Positions 50,755 to 62,814 of a DNA stretch of 64,000 bases are shown in pieces. Made by a program: the position numbers and the translations under genes. Below the pieces are notes generated by a model that made no database searches, was not told the origin of the DNA, and worked only from the letters and a program-made list of their open reading frames with translations. Location: contig OZ020307.1 in NCBI GenBank assembly GCA_963971305.1, positions 6,399,501 through 6,463,500 of the forward strand, in the 5' to 3' direction. This DNA is from Arcuatula senhousia (taxonomy: Eukaryota > Mollusca > Bivalvia > Mytilida > Mytilidae). Every line of letters starts with the position of its first letter. Position 1 is the stretch's first letter.

Positions 50755-50880
50755 TTTTTTATGCCCCATCTACAAAACCAGGGGCGCATAAAGTGTTCGA
50801 GTCCGTCCGTCCGTTCATTCGTTCGTCCATGCGTCCATCCGTCCCAAATGTTGCAAAAGGGCACTATGTCTTTTGGACAT
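50755..50880 (-). mobile_element. Solo hairpin-and-microsatellite head of another tandem-core family
   Basis: TATGCCCCATCTACAAAACC and AGGGGCGCATAA form a hairpin, followed by GTCCGTCCGTCC-type microsatellite and a short lead, without core units. Confidence 0.5.
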
Positions 50881-51039
50881 ATTCTTGTTTAAAGATTGAT
50901 AAGTTTTTTTTTATCTTATAGTTTATTTTTTTGTTTTGAATATTTTTGCATATACAGAAGTATGGATATGGTCGTAGTCTTTGGTTGATCGCAGAGCAGA
51001 AATTAGACACTAATTTCTCCTCCAATTTTCAACTGATTA

Positions 51040-51595
51040 ATCAAAGAAGCAAAGAGGCACCATTGAGGCATTGCATTCAAGTGTCAAAATTACTAAAGGG
51101 CAACGGTGAAACCGGTAAACATGAACAAAAACAGCACGAAGAAACACAAAACACAAAATCAACCGAACGGAAATCAACAACGCGAACTCAAGTTGTGACA
51201 AGAGGGAACTCAGGTGCTTCGGAAGAGTAAGCGGTTCCTGCCTGCTTAAGCACAACCGTCGTGTTGCTAATTTCCAATTCAGTGTGTCAGATCTGGTAAA
51301 GGAAGACAAAACAAATTCCTACGACAAACCAACACCTGCCATCATTTCAGAGATAGAAATCCTATATTTGTCTACGACTGCACGGTGTCTTCTGTAAAAT
51401 TTCTTAAGTGAAGACAGCAACCGTGGAGCAACATAACCCTGTGTCAGTAATTTCTGTGTCAAACTGCAAGGAAATCGATGTAATTCCCGCAAGATCTGGA
51501 GTAACTAATCAACTGTGATACGAAGACTCCATAAGCAAGAAAATGTTGCTCATGAATTGCATGTGCAATAACGCTGAGAACATAATTTTCTCTAA
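51040..51595 (-). pseudogene. Penelope-like 3' region, minus orientation (half of an inverted pair)
   Basis: Reversed, this segment matches the RT C-terminus and 3' region of the copy at 55300-56960, including CAGGCAGGAACCGCTTACTC and TGTCTACGAATGCAC-like sequence. It meets the plus-oriented copy head to head near 51596. Frames are broken throughout. Confidence 0.6.
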
Positions 51596-51597
51596 AA

Positions 51598-52300
51598 ATG
51601 AGAAATATTTTTTTACAACTCATATATCCCCAGGAGCTTGAGATAAAGGATTCTAGGAAGTCTGCTTCATATTTAGATCTACATCTCGAGAATGACTCTC
51701 AAGGACGACTTTCAACAAAGCTCTATGACAAACATGATGACTTCAACTTTCAAATAGTCAACTTTCCCTTCTTGTGTAGCAACATTCTGTCCACTCCTGC
51801 TTATGTAGTTTGCGTATTACCATGGATTCGTTACTCCAGGGATTGCGGCAATTACATCGATTTCCTTGGCAGAGCGTCACGTTTGACACAGAAATTACTA
51901 GCACAAGGTTATGGTGTTCCTCGGTTGCTGTGTTTACGGTAGACACTATGCATTCGTAGACAAATATCGGATTTCTATCTCGCAGATGAGTGCAGATGTT
52001 GGTTTGTCACAGACTTTTGTTTTATCTTCCTTTACAAGATTTGACACACTGACTTGAAAATTAGCAGTGCGACGGGTTTGCTATACCAGATAGAAACCGC
52101 TTACTCTTCCGGAGGACCTCCTGCTCACTCTTACGACTTGAGTTCGCGGTGTTGATTTCTGTTTGGTTTTGTGTTTTTTATGCTTTGTATTAACTATTTT
52201 CCTCGTACTGTTCTTGTTCGTGTTTACCTGTTTTGGCATTAACCATTGGTGCCTCTTTGCTTCTTTCGTCAGATCGAGAGAGTAGAATATTATTATACAA
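51598..52300 (+). pseudogene. Penelope-like RT fragment, plus orientation (other half of the pair)
   Basis: Reads YPQELEIKDSRKSASYLDLH, then SQGRLSTKLYDKHDDFNFQI and VNFPFLCSNILSTP, aligned with 56300-56580, with later frame breaks. The RT N-terminal half and catalytic YIDD motif are missing. The tail at 52080-52290 is the 3' repeat region (reversed SINE-like tail). Confidence 0.75.
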
Positions 52301-53070
52301 AAATGCAAAGTTGACGTTGGGAAAGTTGACGTCATTTCGTTGTCATATAGATTTGTTCAAAGCCGACAGTGTGCCGACTTCGAGAAATGTAAAACGGAAT
52401 TCTTAGAATCAGCAGTGTCATTTATCTCAAGGTTCTGTGGATATGTGAGATGTCAAAAGTCACTTAATCGAGGAGTTAAATTGCTTGCTAGGCCTTTCAT
52501 TTTTGTTTTCAATAAAAATGTTCTCCCTCTCTCCCTCTCTCACATTCTCTTTAAAATAATGATTAGAATTAAGAAAAAAAAATTAAATGATCAAAATGAA
52601 GACTATTTTAACGGCTTCTAGAAATTCTGATAGAAAATAAATGATGATGTTTAGCTCAAAACTAATAAAAATTGTATTATGTTTTCAGATTATTTTATCA
52701 ACCCTGGGGGTATTCATAATTCTTTGACACATGGGATTAGTTGTAGAGATTAATCTTACCGGATATTGGGATATTAAATGATACATTGCTTTCCTATGAA
52801 GATGAACGGTTCCAGGAAATTTGTTCAACGATACACTAATTGAAATAATATTCAAAAGCGTAAAGGACTAGTTCAGATGTTGTCAGAAAGATTAACAATC
52901 GAAGTGGAAATAGCTGCTTACGCATATATCTCCTTTAAGATGGAGATCGAAATCGACTTTTCGAATTGAGCAATGGCACCAGTTAGTTGACGCAAAGCCA
53001 TACTGGAGTTGTCCGAAGAACAAAAGTCACGAGTAATACAGTACTAGGGAACTTAGCCGACAAATATATA
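52300..53070. other. Upstream region of the GPCR gene
   Basis: Parts of 52325-52460 resemble 57610-57800, so the repeat area extends here. The remainder likely contains the 5' UTR or promoter of the GPCR. No TATA box stands out. Confidence 0.35.
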
Positions 53071-56000
53071 ATGTTGGATTGTTCAGTCGGACAGCGAGTT
53101 TACACAAACTTTACCATGATGAGCTATCTCAAATTCTTCGACGCGCCAGAACTTCCCCGGAAACCAACATGGGAAATAACTCTTAAAATTATCTTCTACA
53201 TAGCAGCGATAGTAATAGACCTCGTTGGAAATTCGATTGTTATTCTGATTATTTATAGGAACAAGAAAATTCGGACGTCTACAAACATTCTTATATTTAA
53301 TCTGGCGATATCTGACTTGATGGTGGCTTGCTTTTGTATGTGGGTACATCTTGGTAACCAGTTGTCGGCATCGTGGCCTTTCGGTGGCTTTATGTGTAAA
53401 ATGGTCACGTTTGTACAAGGTAATTTAATATTTTTGTAAACCCCTGCTTGAAAGGGGTTTGATTATATTGCGATAGATGTTATTTCGCATGTCCGTGCGC
53501 CTTTGAGTGCATATTTTATCTGCAACTTCTCATTAACCATATGAAACTTGACACTATTTTGTGACATAATGAAGATGTTATGATTTTAAAAGGAGGAATT
53601 GGGTAAAATTTGTAAACTTGGATTTTTTTTTAATGTTTATTTAAATTCAAGTTCCAATTCGAAGTTTGGCATTTCACAAGAAAAAAAAAAGCTAAAACAT
53701 TGATCAGGTAAACCGCATAACATCATAAGGAACGGACTATTTAACTTGAAGGGGCGCAAGAATATTAATTTTATGAAGGTATTATTTCATATAGCAGAAA
53801 TCCTTCTTCAAAATATTTTTTTCTTACCCCATGCTGCAATAATATTTATTTTCACCAAAAATCATTTTCTAAATATTTTTTTATGAAAAAACATAGGCCC
53901 CCTTCAAGTATACTGGTCGTTCCCTAATACGTTTACTTATTTGTTAGTTTTTTTTTCCAGTATTTTCAGTGATACTGAGTGTTCTGTGTCTGACCTGTAT
54001 TTCCATTGAGAGATTCCTGTCCATCGTGTTCCCTGTCAAGGGTAAGCTGTCCCACCGTGGTATCTATCTCCTGATAATTTTATCCTGGTTAACAGCCATA
54101 GCAGTTGCCTCGCCACAACTTTTTGTCAGAGAGATTGTTATTATTGAGTTTAAGAATAGAAAAGACGTCATCTGCCAGGAGAAGTGGCCCAAGTACTACA
54201 TAGACGAGGCGTGTACGACGTCTGAGCCCGGGAGACGCGTGTATTACACCGTGGAGGCCGTCATCATGTACCTCATACCTATCCTTGTCATGTTGATAGC
54301 TTACAGCATCGTCCTAGCTAAACTGTCTCTGAGAAAGATATCGGGAAACTTGTCCAGTGGTCTGGCTGCCAGTCATGATAAAGTCAGAAGAAAGGTGAGA
54401 CTCTTCTCTTGTTTGCTAATGAAAAAGCTCACTGGCATTAAGATGAAAAGAATTTCCTTACGAGAAGAAAAGAGTTAGCACTTAATATGTCATTTAAATG
54501 TCCAAGACATAGGCAGAATTAACAGAAAAGTAAATGCTCAACATTTTTATCGAAAAGTTAAACCCATTTATTGATTTAAGAGGACGTATTTTTTTACCAC
54601 ACAATCAGTATTCGAATGGGCACTTATTGTGCAATGCTTACTGGTTTGTTCATTCGTTTTTTATTATGGCTGAGACTGACTTTTGTGTTGTTTTTTTTTC
54701 TGATTTTTGACTTACAATATTTAAGACTTTAAGATATGAACATATTCTTTATTTTCCTGTCGTGAATAAGCCCACTAAGAAATAATATCCTTTCCAGAAA
54801 AATGATTCAATATGTTTTAATTACTTTTCAGGTTCTGAGAATGCTGATAGTTGTCGTGGTTGCCTTTATTGTATGCTGGACTCCACAACAGACCTTCCTG
54901 TTATGGGACGTTTATAGGACTAACAATTCGGTATATCTTTTAGTAATCAACAAAGTATTTTTTATTACAAGTTAGGAAGACCTTTTTTTCAAATTTTCTT
55001 TCTAAAGACACAATAAATAAAACATTTAAAAAGACAACATTTATGTTCTAAATCGTATGACATTTCTAAAATATCACTGGTGACCTGAACATCGTGGAAA
55101 ATGACTTACTTTGCGATGTTTAGGCTTAAGGACCAAACTATCGTAAGCCTAGACGTATCAAGTGGAACAATTATGGATTCAGTTGAAGACTATGCCAGAA
55201 AATGAGACAAAAGAAAATGACGTTTTGTCAGAGTGGGTTTAAGCTGTGAGGTCATTCATTTTGAAAAGAATCAATTCTTTGAAGGGCTCAATGAGCACTT
55301 AAGCAACGTCCATTTTGAACAACGCTGATGTTGCAGAAACACTGTCTACCTTACATGACAAATATGTCATAGTATCTGCAGACAAAGCACCAAATAACAT
55401 CATTTTTGTGTGCAAGAAACACTATACTGACTGATTGATTTAGGGGTTGGTTGTACTAACACTAGCACTAGCACCACATACACAGCTACAACACTGTCTA
55501 AGGAGGAAATTATTGACAATCACAAATCTTTCATTCCCTCCTTTAATCTCTCTGTTGTTGCTGACAATGATGACATTCCATCCCTGTATTGGATTCCTAA
55601 ATTTCATAAAATTCCATACAGACAGCATTTCATTGCAGGGTCATCAAAATGTACCACTGAACCTCTTTCAGTTCTGTTGACTTCAATACTAACGGCATTA
55701 AAATCCGGCCTCCATAAGTATTCCGATTGTTGTTATTCTAGAAATGTTGTCGTTCAATATGGATCATAAAGAATTCGAAAGAACCATTGGATTCTTAGCT
55801 CAAAATCAGTTTCATCTTGCAACAGCATCAAAACTTTCGACTTCTCCACTCTTTACACTTATATGCCGCATGAACAACTCAAATCACGATTGGCACAGCT
55901 GATTAAACGCAGCTTTTTCAAAAAGAATGGAAAACGCAGGTACAAATATCTGTTAGTCGATTACAGTAGGACTTATTTTGTCATCAACGAGTCTAAGAAA

Positions 56001-58281
56001 AAGAAAAAATATCATAAAACCAAATAATCGACTTGCTCAATTTTCTTATCGACAACCTATTTGTTCAGTTTTGTGGACGTGTTTTTCAACAAACAATAGG
56101 GATTCCAATGGGCACTAATTGTGCACCTTTGCTTGCTGATTTGTTTCTTGATTCATATGAAGCAGACTTCTTACAATCACATCTAACCAATAGAGATCGT
56201 AGACTAGCTCTCTCCTTTAATCTCACTTTCCGTTATATTGATGATGTCCTTTCACTAAACAATTCTCGATTTGGTGACTTTCTCCATCTTATATATCCTC
56301 AGGAACTTGAAATAAAGGACACAACGGATTCTAGAAAGTCTGCTTCATATTTAGATCTACATCTCGAAATTGACTCTCAAGGAAGACTTTCAAAAAAGCT
56401 CTATGACAAACGTGATGACTTCAACTTTCAAATAGTCAACTTTCCCTTCCTGTGTAGCAACAATCTGTCCACTCCAACTTATGGAGTTTTCGTATCACAG
56501 TTGATTCGTTACTCCAGAGCTTTCGGGAATTACACCGATTTCCTTGGCAGAGTGTCACGTTTGACACAGAAATTGCTAACATAGGGTGATGTTACTTCTC
56601 GGTTGCTTTCTTCACTCAAGAAATTAAACGGAAGTTACCGTGCACTCGTAGACAATTATGGGATTTCTATCTCTCAAATGAGTGCAGATATTGGTTTGTC
56701 GTAGAGTTTTGTCTTCCTTTACCGGATTTGACACACTGAATTAAAAATTAGCAACATGACGGGTGTGTTATAGCAGGCAGGAACCGCTTACTCTTCCGGA
56801 GCACCCGAGTTCAATCTTGTTACATATTGAATTCGCATTGTTGAATTTCTTTCGGTTGATTTTGTTTTGTGTTTCTTCGTGTTGTTCCTGTTCGTGTTTG
56901 CCGGTTTTATCGTCGCCCTTTTGTACTTTTGACACTCGGATGCCCCATTGCCATTGGCGACTCTTTGCTTATTTGAATTGATATTTCACTGTCTTGGTAC
57001 CAACAATTACAGATAGCCTAATCCTGTTCTTATTGTTAGCGGCATCCCAAAATATGATATAATTTCCTGTTTATTAGCCGTAAAGATCATTTCAAACAAA
57101 CAGCTCTGCAGAGGGTTGCTCGATCTCTTCAACATTTTACATGAAATTGAAAATGTTATTGAAGCCGAGAGATAAGTTAATGGGTCATTCGAATGTCACA
57201 AGTCCCACTGAGCGAAGACGAAACCAGTAAACAGGAACGAGAACAGCACGAAGAAACCGACAACATAAAAACACTAAAACAGCTTAAAAGTAATCAACAA
57301 CACGAACTTAAGTCTCGAAGGTTATGCAGTTCCTCGTTTTTGCAACATACCTTTCGCGTTGCTTAGAGTCAATTAAGCATGTCAAATCCAGTAAAGGACG
57401 ACATACCAACTCCTACAATCAGGCATCTGAAATTAACTGAGAGGTATCAATCCAAATTTGTCTATGCGCACATGATGCATTTCGGAAAGTTTCTCAAGTG
57501 AAGACATGTGCTTGCAATTTTCGTGCATGACGTGAGACTGGATATCAAGGAAGTCACGGTAGATTCCACAAACTCTGCTGTGAATTGTAAGGTAGACGGC
57601 ATTTTGTTACACAGGAAGGGAAAGTTGACGATTGGTATAAAGTTGAAGTCGTACCTTTTTTGTCAGAGATTTTTGTTGAAAATATTACTTGTATTTGAGT
57701 GTCTATTACGAGATATAGATGCAAATTTGTAGCAGACTTCTCATAACTCTTTGTCTTTTATTTCAAGTTCAGGAGGATATGTGAGATGGACAAAGTCGCT
57801 AAATCGAGAATTCTTCCGTGAACGGACATCGTAAATATAACCGAAGGCGATTTTTTTTCGCAATCATCATGGTTAACCACCTTTCCCCCAAAGTTTAAAT
57901 CTTAAAAGCGAGGTAATGAACCTATCAAAATTTCATTTTTTTTGGTACATTTTTTTTTACCATATATAATGTTAAAATGATTAATTAAAAAAAAAATAGG
58001 GGACATTTTGAAATGACCTATCGGAAGTGGACATATTTAGATGAACCATCGGTGATCAGATTTAATGTTTTGTTTTGTTGTCATCGTTATTTTCTTACTT
58101 ACAGACCATTCCTACGTATGTTATGTCACTGAAGTATGCAGCAGTATATCTGGCCTATTTCAACAGCGCTCTAAACCCTCTGATTTATGCTGGTTTAAAT
58201 GAGAATTTCAGGAAGGGGTTTAAAGATGCTTTCAAATGCAAACTTATGAAAAGAAAGACACAGGTTCAACCAGGTATGTGA
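53071..58281 (+). CDS. Class A (rhodopsin-like) peptide-type GPCR, 4 exons
   Basis: Exons: 53071-53419, 53961-54394, 54832-54930, 58105-58281; GT-AG, consistent phase, 1059 nt or 352 residues. Landmarks: NFT sequon in the N-terminus, GNS in TM1 (N54), LAISD in TM2 (D82), WPFG in loop 1, C109 at the top of TM3, ERF at 133-135 replacing DRY, CWTP in TM6 (276-279), and NPLIY in TM7 (318-322). A Cys-containing second loop (VICQEKWPK) completes the disulfide. The overall pattern is that of a neuropeptide receptor; closest subfamily not decided (NPFF/QRFP/trissin-like are candidates). An upstream in-frame extension to 52987 lacks an ATG, so 53071 is taken as the start. The stop TGA lies inside a consensus donor (CAG|GTATGT) at 58275, so a further C-terminal exon is possible. 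Confidence 0.9.
55300..56985 (+). pseudogene. Penelope-like RT pseudogene in the last GPCR intron
   Basis: Degraded reading order: DKYVIVSADKAPNNIIFVCK (about 55350), LSKEEIIDNHKSFIPSF, DIPSLYWIPKFHKIPYRQHF (about 55570), KCTTEPLSVLLTSIL, a garbled stretch, then a 183-residue open segment 56033-56584. That segment holds the RT core GIPMGTNCAPLLADLFL and FRYIDDVLSLNNS, then SASYLDLHLEIDSQGRL. Stops and frameshifts lie before 56033 and at 56581-56583. 3' repeat sequence follows to about 56985. I assign it to Penelope-like elements from motif order. No GIY-YIG endonuclease seen. Confidence 0.85.
57190..57520 (-). pseudogene. Penelope-like 3' region, minus orientation, facing 55300-56985
   Basis: Reversed match to the 3' part of the same family, with the order as in 51040-51400, here more decayed. 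With the plus copy it again makes an inverted pair. 57520-58100 shows only weak similarity to 52325-52460. Confidence 0.5.
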
Positions 58282-58304
58282 TCAACATAATGGATATGTT
58301 GACC

Positions 58305-61215
58305 TTAAGTGCGTGTCTCAGAGAAAACCATGCAGTTTTGTCCAGAACCAATATTTTCATAGCTATAAAACACATGGTGTAACTTAAAGCCCTTCATAGA
58401 TAACTTCTTTTGGCAAAATATTTTTTTTGGAAAATTCAAGATGGCCGACCTATGGGCCTTAACCAGTGTAAATGCATATCTTTGTAAAATCAGCTTTATT
58501 GAAAAGAAAACTTCAACTAATTTATGATTTATTTTGTCCAAATGTCTTCTGATGATCAAAAATTCAACATGAAATCCTGTAAGAGTAATGCCTTGGCTTT
58601 CAATTGCAAAAGAAATTTTGAAAATCATAATTTCCATTACCAAGCACCATTGAGGGTAATATTGGCAAATTGCCAAATTGTTCAAAATCACCAAAATCTT
58701 TGGTTTTTAACTTTTAATTTTGTCAAAGGCAGGCCTCTGAAATGAAATCCTCTTTTATATTCAAAAAATTTATGCTTACAAGGTGAACATGTTAAACCTG
58801 CAACCATGGATCGTGTATTATAACTTCGGTTCATGTCTGTGAAGTGGGTTTGTTTCGATTTTGGTAGAAAAACTCCAATTTTTGACAACTTTTGTAAAAG
58901 CATGAAAGTGTTAAATTTCAAACAAAATGCATTTTTAGCAAGTGACATGATAGTTTATTAGAATAAGAATAGCCCTTCGTGTCTTGACTTTGCACTAATT
59001 GTTCAAGTCGGAACTCAAAATGTGAACATTTAAGGAATTAATGGAAAAATGAAGAAATTGTTAGTTTTAGATGATCAAATCAGATCCTTTGGAGGTCAGG
59101 TAAAATGTGGTGCTTATGAATCTAAAAGAACCCTTTTTGGTCTTCTGGAAATGATGTTTACAAATTTGCTTGTTGTCAATAATGTCATGATATAGGCATT
59201 CAAAATGTTATCTTGGGCCATTTTTGTTTAGAGCCAAAATGAGCTCTGGGGCATTTTTTGTATTAATTGTATGCATTAGTTCTTCAATGCAGAAGAAATC
59301 TTTTTATCCATTTCTAAAGTATGGCTAGGTTTGCATTTAGGCAAATAAAATCAAAATAATCTGTCAGGACATGTCTATAAAAAAATTTGGTCAAAAAGGG
59401 GAAAAGAATCATTGGACCAAAAAATCCCTCTACCCCCTAAAAATACTAAGTCAAAAAAAAATATTGATTTCTAGAATGCATTTGAGACAATGTCTTATTG
59501 TTGATATTAGTCGAAGGAAAGTACAAAAAAACTGCTTTGCCTGGTACCCTTTTTTTTCAAAATTTTGGTCTGACTTAGCTTGTTTAATGGTAACTGGCAA
59601 ATTTGGCAAAATGATTCATTTTGTCACTTTTGACCATTTGTTTTTCAAATTATCTCTAGACTCAATCTTTTGATATTGCAAGTCTACATGTAAGTCTAGG
59701 CATACTTTAGATATGGATAAAAAGATGAGCTCTGGGGCCCTTTTTGTATTAATTTTATGCATTAGTTCTTCAATGCAGAAAAAATCTTTTTATCCATATC
59801 TAAAGTATGCCTAGACTTACATGTAGACTTGCAATATCAAAAGATTGAGTCTAGAGATAATTTGAAAAACAAGTGGTCAAAAGTGACAAAATGAATCATT
59901 TTGCCAAATTTGCCAGCTACCCTTTAAAAAGCTAAGTCAGACCAAAATTTTGAAAAAAAGGGTACCAGGCAAAGCAGTTTTTTTGTACTTTCCTTCGACT
60001 AATATTAACAATAAGACATTGTCTCAAATGCATTCTAGAAATCAATATTTTTTTTTGACTTAGTATTTTTAGGGGGTAGAGGGATTTTTTGGTCCAATGA
60101 TGCTTTTCCCCTTTTTGACCAAATTTTTTTTATAGACATGTCCTGATAGATTATTTTCATTTTATTTGCCTAAATGCAAACCTAGCCATACTTTAGAAAT
60201 GGATAAAAAGATTTCTTCTGCATTGAAGAACTAATGCATAAAATTAATACAAAAAGGGCCCCAGAGCTCATTTTGGCTCTAAACGAAAATGGCCCAAGAT
60301 AACATTTTGAATGCCTATATCATGACATTATTGACAACAAGCAAATTTGTAAACATCATTTCCAGAAGACCAAAAAGGGTTCTTTTAGATTCATAAGCAC
60401 CACATTTTACCTGACCTCCAAAGGATCTGATTTGATCATCTAAAACTAACAATTTCTTCATTTTTCCATTAATTCCTTAAATGTTCACATTTTGAGTTCC
60501 GACTTGAACAATTAGTGCAAAGTCAAGACACGAAGGGCTATTCTTATTCTAATAAACTATCATGTCACTTGCTAAAAATGCATTTTGTTTGAAATTTAAC
60601 ACTTTCATGCTTTTACAAAAGTTGTCAAAAATTGGAGTTTTTCTACCAAAATCGAAACAAACCCACTTCACAGACATGAACCGAAGTTATAATACACGAT
60701 CCATGGTTGCAGGTTTAACATGTTCACCTTGTAAGCATAAATTTTTTGAATATAAAAGAGGATTTCATTTCAGAGGCCTGCCTTTGACAAAATTAAAAGT
60801 TAAAAACCAAAGATTTTGGTGATTTTGAACAATTTGGCAATTTGCCAATATTACCCTCAATGGTGCTTGGTAATGGAAATTATGATTTTCAAAATTTCTT
60901 TTGCAATTGAAAGCCAAGGCATTACTCTTACAGGATTTCATGTTGAATTTTTGATCATCAGAAGACATTGGGACAGAATAAATCATAAATTAGTTGAAGT
61001 TTTCTTTTCAATAAAGCTGATTTTAGCAAAAATGTGCATTTACACTGGTTAAGGCCCGTAGGTCGGCCATCTTGAATGTTTCAAAAAAAATATTTTGCCA
61101 AAAGAAGTCATACATGAAGGGCTTTAAGTTACACCATTGCTGTCATTGCTGTGAAAATATTGCTTCTGGGCAAAATTTAAGATTTTGCATGGTTTTCTCT
61201 GAGACATACACTTAA
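58305..61215. repeat. 2.9-kb inverted repeat (two ~1.43-kb arms, ~57-bp spacer)
   Basis: Left arm 58305 to about 59730, right arm about 59785 to 61215, nearly identical inverses over their whole length. An 86-codon frame occurs identically at 58688-58948 (-) and 60562-60822 (+). The centre lies near 59727-59784, flanked by ATGGATAAAAAGAT and ATCTTTTTATCCAT. Both ends show TTAA followed by GTGYRTGTCTCAGAGAAAA. I recognise no transposase. It starts 23 bp after the GPCR stop codon. Confidence 0.92.
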
Positions 61216-61219
61216 ATAG

Positions 61220-61690
61220 GCATTGATTGGTTCTAAACGAGTAAAATGTTGGCAAAATTCATTCTTCAAACTAGAACATTTTATCATATAGTTAGTTTTC
61301 AATCATTGATGATTTTGTATTTGTATGGGTGCTTTAAATGTCAGGTTTGATCTTTTTCCATTGGTTTGGAAAAAGGAAAACGTTTAATGTGGTAGACCAT
61401 TACATAGTTAAAAAGCTTTTGTTTTTTTTTAAGTTATGGGGTAACTATAGATTGAGAAGATGAACAAAAGTTTCCTCTTTTTCAGTTACAATAGCAGTTC
61501 AAACACCCTTGACAATGAACGCCTTTACCTTAACTCCAAGTACCTAGTGACGGCGTGGCTACTGCATAAGAATTGATGTTGAATTGTGTTTCTATGAAAC
61601 ATTTATGTGTCTTCGTGGTACCTGATCTCTGAAGCTTTTTGACTATAGAAAATCTCGGAAAATGAACTACTTGAAGATAAAGATAAGAAT
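61220..61690. other. Gene-free stretch after the inverted repeat
   Basis: AT-rich with no recognised ORF. It could contain further 3' GPCR sequence, but nothing exon-like is seen. Confidence 0.35.
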
Positions 61691-61697
61691 ATTAGGT

Positions 61698-62180
61698 TTA
61701 AATAAAACCTTTCTCTTGTTTTAACGTTCCTGGAAGTTTTAAAAATAAAGACAAAAGATGACGTTTCAAAGGTGAGCTTATCGAAACCCAACTCTTATTT
61801 GTCTACCATTTTTAAAAACAAACTTGATGTGAAAAAAAATGATTTAATGATATTCATTCAAACATTCTAAATTGTTTTCAGCTGAATTTCTTTCACTTAA
61901 ATTCTTTTTAGAACCCGCATTAAAAAAAATGACGTAGAGTAAATAAAACCTTTCTCTTGTTTTAACGTTCCTGGAAGTTTTAAAAATAAAGACAAAAGAT
62001 GACGTTTCAAAGGTGAGCTTATCGAAACCCAACTCTTATTTGTCTACCATTTTTAAAAACAAACTTGATGTGAAAAAAAATGATTTAATGATATTCATTC
62101 AAACATTCTAAATTGTTTTCAGCTGAATTTCTTTCACTTAAATTCTTTTTAGAACCCGCATTAAAAAAATGACGTAGAGT
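61698..62180. repeat. 241-bp tandem duplication
   Basis: Two near-identical copies begin at about 61700 and 61941 (AATAAAACCTTTCTCTTGTT) and end with GCATTAAAAAAAATGACGTA. Differences are almost only one base in an A-run, so the duplication is recent. Confidence 0.9.
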
Positions 62181-62814
62181 TGGTTACTCATTCGTTGTTC
62201 ATCATTTGTTTCTTATTCGTAACACATTCCTCCGAGATAAACTTAAAATAATAGTGTCCTCGCATATATACACTATTTTATTAAATTCTAAAGCAGTCAG
62301 GTAGGTTCAATTATGGTCTTAATTTTGTTTGTTATGAATTTTTAGATCTCCGAAGTTCGCTTTGTCTTAAAAAATACCTATAAAAATTTCCGATGAGGAT
62401 TGCTAAGAATTTGTTTGATTTTTCAATTCAAAGTGTGTAACCTTTAATTTGTCAATTCGTTACCCATTTGAATACTTAAAACTAAATCTTCATGGAATTA
62501 TCCAGGATGTAGCGGGAATGAAATTGTTTAGTTCACAGCATTTGTGATAAAAAAAAAGTAAATGCTAGTACAATACATAAATACAATATCAATTCAACAC
62601 AATGAAGAGCCAAAACATGTGCATCACTTTTAAAGTTCACCAATTTATATTTTATCAGATACTTGATGCCTTTTTAAAAAAATACCCTTTGCAGGGTCTC
62701 TTTCATATGATCTTAAACAGTATTTCAGGAAACTAAAAAATGCTTAGTTTGTAGTCTTCGTGGTGTCAATATCGGATTCACAAAGCAATACACCTTTTTA
62801 GGTTACCTACCGGT
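62180..62814. other. Gene-free stretch
   Basis: AT-rich, with no ORF or repeat recognised. Confidence 0.35.

Noticed and set aside
52987..53070. N-terminal extension of the GPCR ORF
   Set aside because: It opens with TTG. The first ATG in frame is at 53071 and gives a normal N-terminal length.
58305..58948. 129- and 86-codon ORFs mirrored at 60562-61052
   Set aside because: Mirror copies within a large inverted repeat, with no recognisable domain. They could be remnants of an unknown element but are not supported as genes.
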